64,000 nucleotides of DNA from Sandaracinaceae bacterium (GCA_019637095.1 JAHBWG010000036.1:24380-88379), one strand, 5' to 3'. Shown: positions 1-8,499, counted from the first letter of the stretch. Notes: generated by a model from the letters alone, not told the origin. Numbers and translations: made by a program.

Positions 1-1125
1 CCGGCGCGCCCCCGCGGAGAGGCGGTAGAGCACCGGCAGGTCGGGGGGCGCGCCGAGCAGGCCCTCGCTGCCCGTCAGCATCTCGAAGCGGCGCCGCAGC
101 CCGCCGACGACGTCGTGGACGCGGACCTCGCCGATCGCGAGCCCCGCGGGCGCGAGCACCTCGCGCAGCGCCTCGACGGCCTCGGTGAGCGGGGGCGGAG
201 GCGCGCCGTCCCGGCTCGTCCAGCCGTTGCCGCCCGCGAGGTAGACGTCGAGGTCGAGCGCGTCGCCGGGCGCCATGCGCTGGAGCACGATCCGCTCGCT
301 CGGCCCCGGCGTCGTCGCGCTGAGCAGCACTTCGAAGCCCAGGCGCGGCGGCGGCGAGCGCGGGCCGTTCGGGTGCAGCAAGGTGACGACCTCGCGGACC
401 GTCGCGGCGCCGATCCCCCACGCGGGCGCGGGCGCGTCCGCTTCGCGCGGCGCGAACGCGTCGAAGAGCACCTCCATGGCCGCGGTCCGCGACAGGACGC
501 GCTCGATCAGCGGCTCGCTCTGGGTCGGGCCCCGCCAGATCACGAGCGCGCCCGGGCGCAGATCGGACAGCACGTCGGAGGCGGCCGGCACGTCGAGCAA
601 TGGCCCCGGCTCCGGCCCCGCCACCCGGACGCTCTCCGGCGCGGCCACGCGCGCGGTGCACGCGGTCAGCCGCTCCATCGCGCTCGGCGAGGTCGTCACC
701 CAGACCTCTCGGCAGAGCTCCGCCGCGTCGCAGTCCGCGTCGCTCGCGCAGGGCACCACGCACGCGCCGGCGATCGCGCAGAGGTGCCGGTCGCAGCTCG
801 CGCGCTCGCGGCACGGCGCGCCCGGCGCGCCGCTCGGATCGGGCTCCGGCGCGCCGCAGAACAGCCCGATCGACGCGAGATCGCGCGGGGGATCGCCGAT
901 CGACCCGCGGCAGACGCCCTCGGCGCAGTCGGCGTCGCGCGCGCAGCGCGGCCGGATCGGGCCCGCGTCGGCGGAGGCGTCGCGCTCGCCCGCGTCCGGA
1001 CGCGCCGCGTCGGCGGCCGCGTCGAGCGGGCGCTCGATGCCCGCGTCGAGCCCGTCCGCGAGGTGGCTGCGCGCGCCGCAGGCCGCGAGGAGGAGCAGGA
1101 GCGGGAGCGCGGTCAGCCGTCGCAT
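1..1125 (-). CDS. Cys-containing lipoprotein, 3' end outside window
   Basis: Open reading frame on the minus strand from ATG at 1125 to the window edge (375 codons, no stop seen). It begins MRRLTALPLLLLLAAC, a signal peptide with a lipobox whose lipidated Cys is residue 16. A short Asp/Ala/Gly linker follows, then Cys clusters of the kind CxxDxDCxxGxC, then a domain of mixed composition that I do not recognise. It is probably an outer-membrane or periplasmic lipoprotein. A TAAGCC hexamer ends 6 nt before the ATG, suggesting a leaderless message. Function unknown. The Cys clusters resemble those of the lipoprotein at 54451-56124 in style only. Confidence 0.75.
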   Translation of the reverse strand, partial: MRRLTALPLLLLLAACGARSHLADGLDAGIERPLDAAADAARPDAGERDASADAGPIRPRCARDADCAEGVCRGSIGDPPRDLASIGLFCGAPEPDPSGAPGAPCRERASCDRHLCAIAGACVVPCASDADCDAAELCREVWVTTSPSAMERLTACTARVAAPESVRVAGPEPGPLLDVPAASDVLSDLRPGALVIWRGPTQSEPLIERVLSRTAAMEVLFDAFAPREADAPAPAWGIGAATVREVVTLLHPNGPRSPPPRLGFEVLLSATTPGPSERIVLQRMAPGDALDLDVYLAGGNGWTSRDGAPPPPLTEAVEALREVLAPAGLAIGEVRVHDVVGGLRRRFEMLTGSEGLLGAPPDLPVLYRLSAGARR

Positions 1126-1131
1126 CGCGGC

Positions 1132-1137
1132 GGCTTA
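1132..1137 (-). promoter_or_regulatory. extended -10-like element, leaderless type
   Basis: TGC-TAAGCC on the minus strand, 6 nt before the ATG at 1125. There is no Shine-Dalgarno sequence. One of a window-wide series. Confidence 0.4.
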
Positions 1138-1164
1138 GCACGCGCCCGCACGATCACGCCGCGA

Positions 1165-2127
1165 TCACATCGCGTTGATGTTGACGACGAAGCTGCCCGC
1201 GCTCGTGCGCGAGAACCCCTCGACGACGACGAGCACCTCTTGGCCGCTCGTGAGCGTCGCGCTGACGCGGGAGCGCAGGTCGTCGTCCGAGAGGTCGTCG
1301 TTGCACCCGAGCGACATCGCCGCGGCGTCGCAGCCCGCGCGCAGGTAGAGGACGGTGTCGAAGCTCGAGCCGATCGTGTCGAAGACGTACGTGCCGTCGG
1401 CGGGCGCGGTCCAGCGCAGCGCGCGCTCGGGCGACATGCCGCCGCCCGTGGCGGTGACGCAGCCCGCGGGCGGCGCGAGGTCGTCGCCGGCCGCGACGGT
1501 GGTGCCCATGAACACCGCCATCCCGGTCGTGCTCACCGCGCCGGTGTCGTCGGGGCACGTGCCGGCGGGGCCCACGACGTTGGTCCCGACGCAGGTCCCG
1601 AACGCGTCGCTGAACGCCTGCGCGGCCGCCATCTCGACCCGCGACTCGCACGCGGTCAGGGCGGACTGCGCGGTCATCCCGCAGCCCGAGAGCGTAGCCT
1701 CGTTGCAGCTCGCGCCCTCGATGCACGTCGCGTACGCCTCGATCGCGATCGCGGTGCAGGTGAAGTAGGCGCCGACGCCCGCGAAGTTCGCGGTGAACGC
1801 CGAGTCCTCGCACGCGTCGCGCGCGGGCAGCCGGCCGAACGCCTCGCACTCCGCCGCGGTCGCGAAGGGTGCGGCGTCGCAAGCGCAGAGGGCCGCATCG
1901 CTCCGCGCATCCGCCGCGCGGCGACGCGTCAGCGCGGCCATGTCCGGCGTGATCGGCATGCCGGCGTCGGTGCCCATCATCATCGGGCCGGCGTCGGTGC
2001 CCATCATCGGGCCGGCGTCGGTGCCCATCATCGGGCCGGCGTCGGTGCCGCCGCCTCCGCCACCGTCGCAGGCGATCAGGAGGAAGGCGGCCGCGAATGC
2101 GGCGTTTCGGGCTCCGAGCTCGTTCAT
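1165..2127 (-). CDS. DAGP-repeat lipoprotein
   Basis: 320 residues starting MNELGARNAAFAAAFLLIAC, so a lipoprotein signal with the lipobox Cys at residue 20. A Gly run and repeats of GTDAGPMM follow and form a flexible linker. The mature part has about ten Cys residues. The C-terminal ~110 residues (from roughly GDDLAPPAGC to the end) look like a beta-sandwich pre-peptidase C-terminal (PPC)-type domain, with ALRWTAPADGTYVFDT, FDTVLYLR and a Cys-Asn-Asp-Asp loop. PPC domains are common on secreted myxobacterial proteins and probably act in binding or secretion. The rest is unrecognised. No neighbour indicates a job. The preceding gene on this strand starts at 3005. Confidence 0.8.
   Translation of the reverse strand: MNELGARNAAFAAAFLLIACDGGGGGGTDAGPMMGTDAGPMMGTDAGPMMMGTDAGMPITPDMAALTRRRAADARSDAALCACDAAPFATAAECEAFGRLPARDACEDSAFTANFAGVGAYFTCTAIAIEAYATCIEGASCNEATLSGCGMTAQSALTACESRVEMAAAQAFSDAFGTCVGTNVVGPAGTCPDDTGAVSTTGMAVFMGTTVAAGDDLAPPAGCVTATGGGMSPERALRWTAPADGTYVFDTIGSSFDTVLYLRAGCDAAAMSLGCNDDLSDDDLRSRVSATLTSGQEVLVVVEGFSRTSAGSFVVNINAM
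1961..2049. repeat. 24-bp in-frame tandem repeat
   Basis: Three near-identical units (27, 24 and 24 bp, beginning ccggcgtcggtgcccatcat) plus a partial fourth. They encode GTDAGPMM repeats of the lipoprotein linker. One unit has an extra Met codon. The array is likely slippage-prone and length-variable between strains. Confidence 0.85.
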
Positions 2128-2189
2128 CGTCGTCTCCGGTTCAGGCGAAAGCGCCGACGATGACACGCGGCGCCGTCGCCGCAAGCCGC

Positions 2190-3005
2190 TCACTCGGGCT
2201 CGAGGTGCGCCCGCGCCAGCTCGTAGTTGTCGCGCTGGTCCGGGTGGAACCCGGGGCGCAAGAGCTCGGCGACCGACCGCGCGATGCGCCCGCGCGAGCG
2301 CGCGAGCGTCCGCCAGAACGCGGCGCCGCGATCCTCGGGCGCGCGCGGATCCGGGCCGAGGGCCTGCTCCTGCGTCCACAGCGTGCGCAGCGCCACGCCG
2401 AAGAACACCGCGAGCACGCCCGAGCCGATGGCGAGGCCGAGCGCGCGGGTCGTCCAGCGCGGGTCGACGCGCTCGAGCACGTCGAACGCGACCGACTTGT
2501 GCTCGATCTCCTCGCACGCGTGCCACACGAGCATCCGCCGCACCTCCGGATGCGCGTCGTCGAGCGCGGGCGTGTCGAGGGCCAGCTCCGCGAGCGTCGC
2601 GGTGAAGTGCTCGAGCGCGGCGGTGGTCGCGAGGCGCAGATGCGGCGGCACGCGCGGCTCGACCGTCTCCCACGCGGTGCGCGTGTAGAAGTCGAAGAAG
2701 CCGCCGAGCTCGAAGCCCTGGGCTTCGAGCATGCGGTTGAAGCGATCGTGCTCGTGCCCGTGGCGCCCCTCCTGGCCGAAGAAGCCGCGCACGCGGGCGC
2801 GCAGCGCCGGGTCGTCCTCGTAGACGTGCTCGTAGTGCTTCACCGCGCGGATGAAGAACCGCTCGCCCTCCGGGAACAGGAGCGAGAGCGCGTTGACGAC
2901 GTGCGTCGCGAGCGGGTCTCCGGCGAGCCACGCCCGCGGGAGCTCCGGATCGAGCGCGAAGCGCGGCGCGCGGACGGGGATCGGGCGAGCGGTGGCGTCG
3001 GGCAT
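2190..3005 (-). CDS. metal-dependent hydrolase (PF10118-like)
   Basis: 271 residues. Resembles the predicted metal-dependent hydrolase family COG3687/PF10118. Candidate metal ligands are seen in VKHYEHVYEDDP, GQEGRHGHEHDRFN, LEHFTATLAEL and WHACEEIEHKSVAFDVL, a helical, ferritin-like set of E/H residues. A hydrophobic helix (GLAIGSGVLAVFFGVALRTL) lies near the C-terminus. The start chosen is the second of two adjacent ATGs, which has GGGAGG 4 nt upstream. It is divergent from the MerR regulator at 3097, with an inverted repeat between them, so it is probably the regulated target. The substrate is unknown. Confidence 0.8.
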   Translation of the reverse strand: MPDATARPIPVRAPRFALDPELPRAWLAGDPLATHVVNALSLLFPEGERFFIRAVKHYEHVYEDDPALRARVRGFFGQEGRHGHEHDRFNRMLEAQGFELGGFFDFYTRTAWETVEPRVPPHLRLATTAALEHFTATLAELALDTPALDDAHPEVRRMLVWHACEEIEHKSVAFDVLERVDPRWTTRALGLAIGSGVLAVFFGVALRTLWTQEQALGPDPRAPEDRGAAFWRTLARSRGRIARSVAELLRPGFHPDQRDNYELARAHLEPE

Positions 3006-3024
3006 CATTCCTCCCATCGACGAA

Positions 3025-3050
3025 ACGTTTACATTCATCGATGGTAACGT
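3025..3050. promoter_or_regulatory. imperfect dyad, candidate MerR operator
   Basis: ACGTTTAC at 3025-3032 and GGTAACGT at 3043-3050 form an imperfect inverted repeat in the divergent intergenic region. This region is AT-rich compared with its surroundings. MerR-family proteins typically bind a dyad inside the promoter spacer. A TTGACG hexamer for the minus-strand gene overlaps the right arm. The regulatory assignment is inference. Confidence 0.4.
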
Positions 3051-3084
3051 CAAGCAGCGGCCCCGAGTCGCGGCGACGGCAGAG

Positions 3085-3090
3085 TAGGCT
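3085..3090 (+). promoter_or_regulatory. -10-like TAGGCT, leaderless type
   Basis: TAGGCT ends 6 nt before the GTG at 3097 (another GTG sits at 3094). No ribosome-binding site is present. Confidence 0.35.
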
Positions 3091-3096
3091 TCGGTG

Positions 3097-3861
3097 GTGC
3101 CGGAGCGGCTGGAGCTGACGGTCGAGGAGCTCGCGTCCCGCGTGGGCACCACCGTGCGCAACGTGCGCGCGTATCAGGACAAGGGCCTCCTGCCGCCGCC
3201 CGAGCGCCGCGGGCGGCACGCGATCTACTCGGACGAGCACCTCTTCCGGTTGCGGCTCGTGCACCAGCTGCTCGCCCGCGGGTACACCCTCGCGAGCATC
3301 GGCGAGGTGATCGCCGCGTGGGAGCAGGGGCAGGATCTCGCCGCGCTGATCGGGCTCGAGAGCGCGATCGCGAGCCCGTGGTCGAGCGAGGTGCCCGCGC
3401 ACCTGACGCTCGCGCAGGTCGTCGAGCGCTTCGGCGTGACCGCTCCGCGCGCGCTCTCGAAGGCGATCGGGCTCGGCTTCCTCGAGCCCGAGGGGGACGG
3501 CTTCCGCGCGCCGAGCCCGCGCCTGCTCCACGCGGGCGAGGAGCTCGTGCGCGCGGGCGTGCCGCTCGAGGCGCTGCTCGACGAGGCGGGGGCCCTGCGC
3601 GCCGACGCCGAGCGGATCGCCCGCGGCTTCGTCGAGCTCGTCGCGACGCACGTCTTCGACGCGGCCGGCGACGGCGGCACGCTCCCGCCGGCGGACGAGG
3701 TGCCGCGCCTCGCCGGGATCGTGCGGCGGCTGCGGCCGCTCGCCGTCATGGTCGTCGAGGCGGAGCTCGCGCGCGCGCTCGAGCGCGCGGCGCACGAGGC
3801 CCTCGACGCGCGCCTCGCGATGGTCCTCGACCACATCGAGGGGCGAGACCCCGACGAGTGA
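3097..3861 (+). CDS. MerR-family transcriptional regulator
   Basis: 254 residues. The N-terminal winged helix-turn-helix is clear: LTVEELASRVGTTVRNVRAY, DKGLLPPP and GRHAIYSDEHLFRLRLVHQL, the standard MerR DNA-binding layout in residues 8-75. The remaining ~170 residues are helical, lack the Cys ligands of metal-sensing MerR proteins and resemble no effector domain I know. A second HTH-like stretch (LTLAQVVERFGVTAPRALSKAI) follows at about residue 105. GTG at 3097 is preferred to the adjacent GTG at 3094 because a TAGGCT element ends 6 nt before it. It is divergent from the metal-dependent hydrolase, which it probably controls through the dyad at 3025-3050. Confidence 0.85.
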   Translation: MPERLELTVEELASRVGTTVRNVRAYQDKGLLPPPERRGRHAIYSDEHLFRLRLVHQLLARGYTLASIGEVIAAWEQGQDLAALIGLESAIASPWSSEVPAHLTLAQVVERFGVTAPRALSKAIGLGFLEPEGDGFRAPSPRLLHAGEELVRAGVPLEALLDEAGALRADAERIARGFVELVATHVFDAAGDGGTLPPADEVPRLAGIVRRLRPLAVMVVEAELARALERAAHEALDARLAMVLDHIEGRDPDE

Positions 3862-3953
3862 CCAGGGGCCGCGTGGGAACGACACCGGCAGTATTCCTCG
3901 TCGTCCGCCCGGCCTCGGCGCGGCGCCGCGACGCCGATCCGATCGCGTCACTC

Positions 3954-5585
3954 CTACGCGGCCCCTTGCGCCGGGGCGGGCGTCGCGAGCGCCTCGACGA
4001 TCGCGCGCCAGGAGCCGTCGGTGAGCGGCTCCGCCGGCTCGCCCGTCCAGCGATCCGCCTCGCGCGCGAGGCCCGCCGCGGGCACCCACACGCGCGAGGC
4101 GACGACGGGCAGCCACGCGCGCCGATCCACCATTCCGTCGACGCGCGCCTTGAGCGCGTTGCGCGTGAGGTCGCGGAGCGAGAGCGCGTTGAGCACGCTC
4201 GCGTAGAGGACCGCGGCAGGCCACGCGAGGCCCACGCTGCCGAGCACGCACAGCGCGAGGTAGCCCGCGAGCAGCCAGCCGATCACGCCGCGCCGCCAGA
4301 ACGGCGACGCGAAGTAGCCCGTCCCGATCGGCACGAACACGCCGCCCGAGAGGATCCCGATCCCGATGGCCGCCGCGATCGTCAAGATCCCTTGCAATCG
4401 TAGGCTCCCCGCCGCTTCGGCGGGCCGGAAGCGGACCGAGCGCTCGCGGTCCGCGTAGCCGGGGAGGGCGGCGCGCGCCGAGGGGCTGTCGATCCGCACG
4501 CGCACGAACCCGTCGAGCCCCGCCTCGAGCGCGCTCGCGATCTCCGCCTCGAGCGCGGGGAAGAGGTAGACGTGCACCTCGCCGAGCGCGCCCGACGCCG
4601 TGCGCGACACGAGGGTGACGACCCGGTTCGTCGCGGTGTCGGCGTAGCCCACGCGACAGAGCGTCTCCTCGTCGACCACGAGCGCGCGCGGGCGGAACAT
4701 CACCCGCGTGAGGAAGACCGTGCGGTCTTGCGCCAAGATCAGGTGCCCGGCGCGGCAGCGGCCCACCGTCGGCGCGCGGAAGACGTACGCCGGAAGGACC
4801 GTGGCGCGCGACATGCCGTGCTCCTCGAGGTACGCGCGCACCCACGACGGCGGCTCGGGCGGGCCTGCGGGCTCGCTCGCCGCGGCGCGCCGCGCCTTGC
4901 GCAGGAGCGCCCAGCCGATGCGCACGTGGATCCAGGTCAGCCGCGTGAGGAGCGGCCCCGTGACCAGCCCGGCAGCGAGATAGACGGCGAGCAGCAGCGG
5001 CACGAGCAGCGTGTGTCCGAACGCGAGCCCGGCGAACGTCGCGCCGAGCGCGAAGAAGTCGTCGACGAACGAGTGCGCGAGCTTCAGCCCAGGGATCGGC
5101 ACCATCGCCAGGAGCAAGCGCGTGCCGGTCTTGCCCATCGTCGCGATCCAGCCGAAGAGCGCGCTGACGCCGACGGTGAGCGCGACGATCGAGGTGCCGG
5201 CGAGGAGCGAGGCCTCGACGAGCGCGGGCGCGACGACCGGCTCGACGGCGTCTCCCGCGGCGGCGATCCCGAGGATCGTCGCGCACGCGACGCCGGCGAA
5301 GGGGCGCCACGCGGTCGAGACCGGCACGAGCCAGCGCTCGATGAGCCCGACCTTGTCGGCGAGCGAGTCGGCGAGCGCGAGGGCGGCGAACACGCCGCCG
5401 AGCGACCAGAGCACCACCTCGGGGGCGAGCGCGTGGAGCTGCCGGTGGAGGTCGGCGCCCATCAGGAAGCCGGGCACGGAGCCGGGCGCGGCGAACAAGA
5501 AGATCATCGCGAGCGGCAGCCAGGGGTTCTTCCCCGCGGCCGCGCTCGTCGCCATCGCCGCCACCATCGAGCTCGGGATCACCAC
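3954..5585 (-). CDS. polytopic membrane protein, DUF4126-like N-terminus
   Basis: 543 residues. The first ~190 residues contain several hydrophobic helices and resemble the DUF4126 membrane family (GKNPWLPLAMIF near the start, then SLADKVGLIERWLVP). A soluble middle of about 230 residues follows, with an HLILAQDRTVFLTRVMFRPRA strand pattern reminiscent of a PH-like or sensing domain. A C-terminal group of two to three helices (IGIGILSGGVFVPIG, VIGWLLAGYLALCVLG) comes last. The function is unknown, and the domain order is not one I recognise. The start is GTG 5585 with a second GTG next to it. TACCCT lies 7 nt upstream and no Shine-Dalgarno sequence is visible. Confidence 0.75.
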   Translation of the reverse strand: MVIPSSMVAAMATSAAAGKNPWLPLAMIFLFAAPGSVPGFLMGADLHRQLHALAPEVVLWSLGGVFAALALADSLADKVGLIERWLVPVSTAWRPFAGVACATILGIAAAGDAVEPVVAPALVEASLLAGTSIVALTVGVSALFGWIATMGKTGTRLLLAMVPIPGLKLAHSFVDDFFALGATFAGLAFGHTLLVPLLLAVYLAAGLVTGPLLTRLTWIHVRIGWALLRKARRAAASEPAGPPEPPSWVRAYLEEHGMSRATVLPAYVFRAPTVGRCRAGHLILAQDRTVFLTRVMFRPRALVVDEETLCRVGYADTATNRVVTLVSRTASGALGEVHVYLFPALEAEIASALEAGLDGFVRVRIDSPSARAALPGYADRERSVRFRPAEAAGSLRLQGILTIAAAIGIGILSGGVFVPIGTGYFASPFWRRGVIGWLLAGYLALCVLGSVGLAWPAAVLYASVLNALSLRDLTRNALKARVDGMVDRRAWLPVVASRVWVPAAGLAREADRWTGEPAEPLTDGSWRAIVEALATPAPAQGAA

Positions 5586-5592
5586 GCGCCGA

Positions 5593-5598
5593 AGGGTA
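5593..5598 (-). promoter_or_regulatory. -10-like TACCCT, leaderless type
   Basis: TACCCT on the minus strand ends 7 nt before GTG 5585. Confidence 0.4.
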
Positions 5599-5631
5599 GA
5601 CGCGCGGGTGCGCGCGGGGGAAGGCGCTCGC

Positions 5632-5877
5632 TCAGCGACCGCGCCGCCGCCGCACCTCGGCGACGACGGCGATCGCGAGCTGTCGGTCGGCGTCCGCGCG
5701 CTCGCAGAGCGCGGCGAGCCAGCGGGGGTAGGCCTCGGCGAGGAACGCCGGCGCGTCCTCGCGGGGATCGAGCAGCGCCTCGCCGGCGTGTCCCGGCCGC
5801 GAGACGCGCCACGGCGTCCGCTCGTCGAGGACGACCAAGGGCACGCGGCCGTCGGGGTGCTTCACGCTGATCTGCAC
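5632..5877 (-). CDS. small hypothetical protein (81 aa)
   Basis: GTG at 5877, beginning VQISVKHPDGRVPLVVLDER. It has no signal peptide and no membrane segment, is soluble and moderately charged, and ends in Arg-rich VRRRRGR. The open frame continues far upstream, but codon pattern and a TACGCT element 6 nt before this GTG support the short form. Unrecognised. It lies between two unrelated genes, 46 nt upstream of the DUF4126-like gene on the same strand. Confidence 0.6.
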   Translation of the reverse strand: MQISVKHPDGRVPLVVLDERTPWRVSRPGHAGEALLDPREDAPAFLAEAYPRWLAALCERADADRQLAIAVVAEVRRRRGR

Positions 5878-5883
5878 GGCCGC

Positions 5884-5889
5884 AGCGTA
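5884..5889 (-). promoter_or_regulatory. -10-like TACGCT, leaderless type
   Basis: TACGCT on the minus strand ends 6 nt before GTG 5877. Confidence 0.4.
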
Positions 5890-5970
5890 GCGGGCCAGCG
5901 GGACGCGCGCGCGTCGAGCTTCACGCACCGGGTGCCAACCGGCGTTCGCACCCATCCGTCGCGGTTGCGC

Positions 5971-5976
5971 TATTCT
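5971..5976 (+). promoter_or_regulatory. -10-like TATTCT
   Basis: Isolated TATTCT in GC-rich sequence, 66 nt before the ATG at 6043. No clear -35 element. Confidence 0.3.
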
Positions 5977-6042
5977 GTCGCCGGCGCCCCGGCTCCGCTC
6001 GCGGGCAGGGGGGTTGCAGACGCGGGCACGGAGGAGGTCCAC

Positions 6043-6639
6043 ATGCGAAGGATGGTCGTCGCGGTCGCGCTCGCGACCGCCGTGGCGCTCGCGCCCGGCG
6101 CGGCAGGAGCGCAGGTCTCGGGGCAGGTGTACATCGGCCCGGCGCCGCAGCAGCAGCCGGTGTACGGGCAGCCGGTGTACGGGCAGCCGACGTACGGCCA
6201 GCCCGTCTACGCGCAGCCCCAGTACGCGCCGCAGCCGAGGCCGATGCGCACGGAGCAGCGCGCGCACGTGGGCCTCATCGTCGGCGGCGCGGTCATGCTC
6301 GGTGTCTCGTGGCTCGTGAACGCCGCGCTGATCAGCCCGTTCGCCGGCTGGAGCGCGAGCAGCGGCTACCAGCCGAGCTGGGAGGCGTTCCGCTACGCCG
6401 GCCTCGTGCCCGTGGCCGGGCCGTGGATCCAGCTCGCGCTCAAGCCCAACGGCCTCTCGGACGACGGGTGGGGAACGTACCTGGTGATCGACGGGCTGCT
6501 GCAGGCGGCTGGCCTGACCATGCTCATCCTCGGCGCGACGATCACCGAGACGGTGACGGTGTATGGAGATCGCCGGACGGGGCCGAGCCTGAGCCTCGGC
6601 GTCGGGCCGGGCAGCCTGAGCGCGACCGGGACCTTCTGA
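6043..6639 (+). CDS. exported membrane protein with PVYGQ repeats
   Basis: 198 residues. Signal peptide MRRMVVAVALATAVALAPGA, cleaved after AGA or AQA. Five PVYGQ-type pentapeptides follow (residues ~39-63). Then come two or three hydrophobic segments: VGLIVGGAVMLGVSWLVNAALI, FRYAGLVPVAGPWIQLAL and LLQAAGLTMLILGATI. The Tyr/Gln/Pro-rich stretch resembles adhesive or disordered linkers common in myxobacterial envelope proteins. A strong AGGAGGT ribosome-binding site lies 4-5 nt before the ATG, in contrast to many neighbours. Function unknown. Confidence 0.8.
   Translation: MRRMVVAVALATAVALAPGAAGAQVSGQVYIGPAPQQQPVYGQPVYGQPTYGQPVYAQPQYAPQPRPMRTEQRAHVGLIVGGAVMLGVSWLVNAALISPFAGWSASSGYQPSWEAFRYAGLVPVAGPWIQLALKPNGLSDDGWGTYLVIDGLLQAAGLTMLILGATITETVTVYGDRRTGPSLSLGVGPGSLSATGTF
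6157..6231. repeat. 15-bp x5 coding tandem repeat
   Basis: Five diverging 15-bp units, the first two identical (ccggtgtacgggcag), encoding PVYGQ-like pentapeptides. Confidence 0.8.
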
Positions 6640-6675
6640 GCGGCTGGACAGCGCGCGGGAGGACGTGCGTCAATC

Positions 6676-7656
6676 GTGTTCGTGCGCCGGGCGTCGTCCG
6701 CGTGGCTCGCCATCGCGCTCGCCCTCACGGCGTGCGGGTCGGCGTCCCCGGCCGTGACGGCGACCCCCGCGCCGGCTCGGGGACGCGCCGACGCGTCGCC
6801 CGCGCGCCTCGCCCCCGAGCCCGCGGACCGCGTGGCCGAGCGCGTCGACGCGATCCCGGACGCGCCGGCGACCGAGCCCGCGCTGCCGCCGGACCGACGC
6901 TTCTACGGGGGGCGCGGCCTGCGCCACCGCCTGATCCACTTCACGTTCGACGACGGGCCGCGGGCCGCGACCACGCCGCGCCTCCTGGATCACCTCGCGC
7001 GCCACCGCGTGCGCGCGACCTTCTTCCTCGTCACCCGCGCGCTCGACGATCCACGGCGACGCGACACGGCGCGCGCGACGGTGCGCCGCATGGCGGCGGA
7101 GGGCCACACGATCGGGCTGCACGGGCACGACCACCGCGGCTTCCGGAACCTGAGCGATCGCGACCTGCGCGAGCAGCTCCGGTACGGCGGGCAGCTGATC
7201 GCGGACGTCACCGCGCGGGCCCCCCACTTCGTCCGCCCGCCCTACGGGGGACGCGACGCCCGCACCGATCGCGTGCTCGCGCGCCTCGGCCTGCGCCAGG
7301 TCCTGTGGTCGATGACGCCCGAGCGCCCGCGCAACGACGGCCAGGAGGCGATCGTCTCGCAGTTCCGCGCGCAGCTCGCGGCCCGCGAGGGCGAGCCGTT
7401 CCCGGGGACGGTCGTGCTGATGCACGACACGCGGCCGTGGGTCGTCGAGGCGATCCCGCGCATCCTGCGCCACCTGCGCCGCCGCAACTGCCAGATCCTC
7501 CGCGAGGGTGGCCAGCTCTGGGACGTCGTGCCCACGCTCGAGGCGCTCTACGGGCTCTCGGACGCCGAGGTCGCGGGGAGGCAAGACGCCCTGCGCGGGG
7601 AGCTCGCTCCGCGCTGTGCGGCCGCCACCGGCGACGAGGACGACACGGAGCCTTGA
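6676..7656 (+). CDS. lipoprotein polysaccharide deacetylase (NodB domain)
   Basis: 326 residues from a GTG. Lipoprotein signal with the lipobox Cys at residue 20 (ALTAC), then an Ala/Pro linker to residue ~72. The NodB/carbohydrate esterase 4 domain follows: FDDGP at 91-95 (catalytic Asp and metal Asp), HGHDH at 149-153 supplying the two metal His residues, RPPYGG at 187-192 and LMHDT near the end. All core CE4 motifs are present, so it should be an active metal-dependent de-N-acetylase (or O-deacetylase) acting in the envelope. It is convergent with rfbD, 6 nt away. Its position beside the polysaccharide locus suggests polymer tailoring. Confidence 0.88.
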   Translation: MFVRRASSAWLAIALALTACGSASPAVTATPAPARGRADASPARLAPEPADRVAERVDAIPDAPATEPALPPDRRFYGGRGLRHRLIHFTFDDGPRAATTPRLLDHLARHRVRATFFLVTRALDDPRRRDTARATVRRMAAEGHTIGLHGHDHRGFRNLSDRDLREQLRYGGQLIADVTARAPHFVRPPYGGRDARTDRVLARLGLRQVLWSMTPERPRNDGQEAIVSQFRAQLAAREGEPFPGTVVLMHDTRPWVVEAIPRILRHLRRRNCQILREGGQLWDVVPTLEALYGLSDAEVAGRQDALRGELAPRCAAATGDEDDTEP

Positions 7657-7662
7657 GCGCGC

Positions 7663-8499
7663 TCACCGGCGCGCGAGGACGTCGGCGAGGTTGTCGCGCC
7701 AGTCGGGCATCGGGCCGAGCGCGGCCTCGGTGCGCGAGAGGTCGAGCACGCTGTACGCGGGGCGCGGCGCGGGCCGCGGGAACTCGGCGCTCGTGCAGGG
7801 GATCACGCGGCAGCGCGGCGCCACGCGAGCGGCGATCTCGCGGGCGAGCTCGAACCACGTGCACTCGCCGCCGTCGGTGCCGTGGAAGACACCGCGCTCG
7901 CCCCGCTCGAGGAGCGCGAGCGAGAGGCGCGCGAGGTGCTCGGCGCTCGTCGGGCGGCCGCGCTGGTCGTCGACGACGCGCAGCTCCTCGCGCTCGGCCG
8001 CGAGCTTCGCGATCGTGAGCACGAAGTTCTTGCCCCACGGCGCGTAGAGCCAGCTCGTGCGCACGACGAGGTGCGTGCCCGGCGAGGCGAGGACCGCCTC
8101 CTCGCCCACGCGCTTGCTGCGCCCGTACGCGTTGAGCGGCGCGGTCGGGCCGTCGGTCGGGTAGGGCGCGCTCGCGCAGCCGTCGAAGACGTAGTCGGTC
8201 GAGTAGTGGACGAGCGGGACGCCGACCGCGTCGCAGCGCGCGACGAGCCGCGCGACACCTTCGCCGTTGATGGCGGTCGCGAGCGCCTCGTGGGTCTCCG
8301 CGCCGTCGACGTCCGTGTAGGCGGCGCAATTCACGACCGCGCGCAGGCCCTCCGTCACGTGCGCGGCGACCGATGCGTCGTCCGCGAGGTCGAGCGCGGG
8401 GAGGTCCGCCGCGCGCGCCTCGAGCCCGCGCGCCGCGCACAGCTCGAGCCACGCGCGGCCGAGCATGCCGCCCGCGCCGCAGACGAGGAGCGCGCTCAC
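7663..8499 (-). CDS. rfbD: dTDP-4-dehydrorhamnose reductase
   Basis: 278 residues. Last step of dTDP-L-rhamnose synthesis: NADPH-dependent reduction of dTDP-4-dehydro-L-rhamnose. Rossmann motif GAGGMLGRA near the N-terminus, NCAAYTDVDGAE, HYSTDYVFDG, and the catalytic Tyr/Lys in NAYGRSKRVGE. The GTG start at 8499 overlaps the rfbC stop by 4 nt (GTGA), implying translational coupling. Last gene of the rfbBACD operon. Confidence 0.93.
   Translation of the reverse strand: MSALLVCGAGGMLGRAWLELCAARGLEARAADLPALDLADDASVAAHVTEGLRAVVNCAAYTDVDGAETHEALATAINGEGVARLVARCDAVGVPLVHYSTDYVFDGCASAPYPTDGPTAPLNAYGRSKRVGEEAVLASPGTHLVVRTSWLYAPWGKNFVLTIAKLAAEREELRVVDDQRGRPTSAEHLARLSLALLERGERGVFHGTDGGECTWFELAREIAARVAPRCRVIPCTSAEFPRPAPRPAYSVLDLSRTEAALGPMPDWRDNLADVLARR

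Noticed and set aside
1165..5310. Single 1381-codon minus-strand frame
   Set aside because: Its tail is the real lipoprotein (start 2127). The rest is out-of-frame shadow of the hydrolase and the DUF4126-like gene.
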